Assembly (NCBI GenBank): GCA_937906495.1 | Contig: CALCVT010000020.1 | Coordinates: 1 to 11,883, forward strand | Length of the DNA stretch: 11,883 bases | Direction of reading: 5' to 3' | Source: an uncultured Prevotella sp. | GTDB taxonomy: Bacteria; Bacteroidota; Bacteroidia; Bacteroidales; Bacteroidaceae | Shown: in pieces, positions 11,035 to 11,883 of the stretch | Layout of the letters: each line of letters begins with the position of its first letter | Position numbering within the stretch: the stretch's first letter is position 1 | Made by a program: the position numbers and the translations under genes | The notes under the pieces: model-generated | What the model was told of the DNA's origin: nothing | Databases searched by the model: none | Seen by the model: only the letters and a program-made list of their open reading frames with translations

Positions 11035-11883
11035 TTAAGGTTTGCGCACCTTCCGGCCATTCACAATATACCAGCCTCGCGGCAGGTCCTTGAACTTGGC
11101 TGTCTGCAGAATGCCCTTGAGGTTGAAGATAAGAACTTTGCCAGCAGGCAGGGACTCCAAGACTTCAATGCTCAAATCATCGCTCACCTTTACCTCGCAG
11201 GTGGCGCTGTGCCCCTCCATATCGGTGGCGGTGATGGTGGCTTGGCCAACAGACAGGGCGGTCACCAAACCTTGATCATCTACCTGCACAACATCCGGAC
11301 GCGAACTGCTCCACATAACCGAAGCATCGGTCACATTGGCAGGCGATACCGTAGCTACGAGTTGGAAGGTTTCGTACAAGTTCAGCTCTAACTGCTCCAG
11401 TTCGAGCTCGATGCCAGTAGGCAATACTGGTTCGACCTGCACGGCACACTGGGCGGAGACTTCGCCGCAAGTGGCGGTGATGGTGGCGTTGCCGACGGAC
11501 AGGGCGGTGACCTTGCCGCTGGCATCGACCTTGGCGACTTCCTCGTTGGTACTGCTCCATCGGATGGTCTTGTCCGTGGTGCTGGCCGGGCTGACCGTGG
11601 CTTCGAGCTGGAAGGTCTCGGTGGCTTTCAGCGTAACGGACTCCTTGTTCAAGGTGACCTGGGCAGCAGGGGTGGTGACTACCTGCACGGCACACTGGGC
11701 GGAGACTTCGCCGCAAGTGGCGGTGATGGTGGCGTTGCCGACGGACAGGGCGGTGACCTTGCCGCTGGCATCGACCTTGGCGACTTCCTCGTTGGTACTG
11801 CTCCATCGGATGGTCTTGTCCGTGGTGCTGGCCGGGCTGACCGTGGCTTCGAGCTGGAAGGTCTCGGTGGCTTTCAGCGTAAC
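11035..11883 (-). CDS. BIg2-domain repeat surface protein, 3' part (5' end outside window)
   Basis: The last 283 codons of a larger gene that stays open to the window edge; the GTG at 11688 is an internal valine, not a start. Seen: a partial and a full copy of a bacterial Ig-like 2 domain with an 82-residue period and identical sequence over the shared part (VTLKATETFQLEATVSP, ...WSSTNEEVAKVDASGKVTAL, SVGNATITATCGE), then a diverged third domain (IELELEQLELNLYETFQLVA), and a C-terminal tail of about 48 residues ending LPRGWYIVNGRKVRKP. Such tails close many extracytoplasmic Bacteroidota proteins and resemble the type IX-secretion sorting fold, but the usual features are too partial to assert T9SS export. 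BIg2 domains are typical of secreted adhesins and enzymes, where they act as stalks or binding modules. The N-terminal function is not visible. Confidence 0.88.
   Translation of the reverse strand, partial: VTLKATETFQLEATVSPASTTDKTIRWSSTNEEVAKVDASGKVTALSVGNATITATCGEVSAQCAVQVVTTPAAQVTLNKESVTLKATETFQLEATVSPASTTDKTIRWSSTNEEVAKVDASGKVTALSVGNATITATCGEVSAQCAVQVEPVLPTGIELELEQLELNLYETFQLVATVSPANVTDASVMWSSSRPDVVQVDDQGLVTALSVGQATITATDMEGHSATCEVKVSDDLSIEVLESLPAGKVLIFNLKGILQTAKFKDLPRGWYIVNGRKVRKP
11436..11883. repeat. 246-bp tandem repeat inside the BIg2 gene
   Basis: The sequence from 11436 recurs from 11682 with a period of 246 bp (82 codons). Over the roughly 200 bases visible in both copies, up to the window edge, I see no mismatch, including at third codon positions. 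The linker between copies (about 11636-11681) has no visible second copy. The third Ig-like domain (about 11190-11430) is clearly diverged at DNA level. Confidence 0.9.

Noticed and set aside
11276..11806. 176-codon frame rich in His, Arg and Gln within the BIg2 gene
   Set aside because: An out-of-frame translation of the 246-bp repeat.

Overview
This window looks like the chromosome of a member of the Bacteroidales (phylum Bacteroidota); genus and species cannot be read from it. Five promoters fit the Bacteroidota pattern closely (TTTG, CTTG or GTTG, then 19 to 20 bases, then TAnnTTTG), and several more carry a good TAnnTTTG box. Other signs are small lipoproteins with acidic residues after the lipobox cysteine, no clear Shine-Dalgarno sequences, an OxyR of Bacteroides type, a cyclophilin with a charged insertion, and a surface protein with bacterial Ig-like (BIg2) domains and a Bacteroidota-style C-terminal tail.

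Layout. 1-1082: the end of a repeated promoter element, then two short lipoprotein genes on the minus strand 16 bp apart. 1083-2050: a gene-free regulatory stretch. It holds two minus-strand promoters, each preceded at the same distance by an array of 21-bp direct repeats, and a plus-strand promoter with a 9-bp inverted repeat. 2051-2656: a small outer-membrane beta-barrel protein, followed by a terminator. 2803-4238: a thioredoxin gene (minus) and oxyR (plus), divergent from overlapping promoters. 4284-5469: a DUF1232/YkvA membrane protein and a metallo-beta-lactamase-fold hydrolase (plus). 5468-5714: three tandem 84-bp copies of a hairpin-plus-promoter element, the last feeding a peptidyl-prolyl isomerase gene (5722-6459). 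6538-6590: a very strong hairpin between convergent genes. 6596-7381: a voltage-gated-type potassium channel (minus), driven by two more copies of the same element family (7410-7575). 7726-10147: an apparent minus-strand operon of a 68-aa membrane protein, ThrE/YjjP-like and ThrE_2/YjjB-like exporter halves, then a LysR regulator with its own promoter. 10148-11034: an 887-bp gene-free stretch with a cluster of GATAGC half-sites, a very G-poor pyrimidine tract, another 21-bp repeat array and terminators. 11035-11883: the 3' part of the BIg2 repeat protein gene (minus, 5' end outside the window).

How parts fit together. OxyR and the divergent thioredoxin form a redox-stress pair. The split ThrE-type exporter, its small overlapping partner and the adjacent LysR regulator look like a regulated efflux unit, with the GATAGC cluster a candidate operator just upstream. 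The most unusual content is non-coding. One is a dispersed, locally tandem family of elements that couple a conserved promoter to a hairpin whose stem sequence changes while pairing is kept. The other is the set of 21-bp arrays locked at an identical distance from two promoters.
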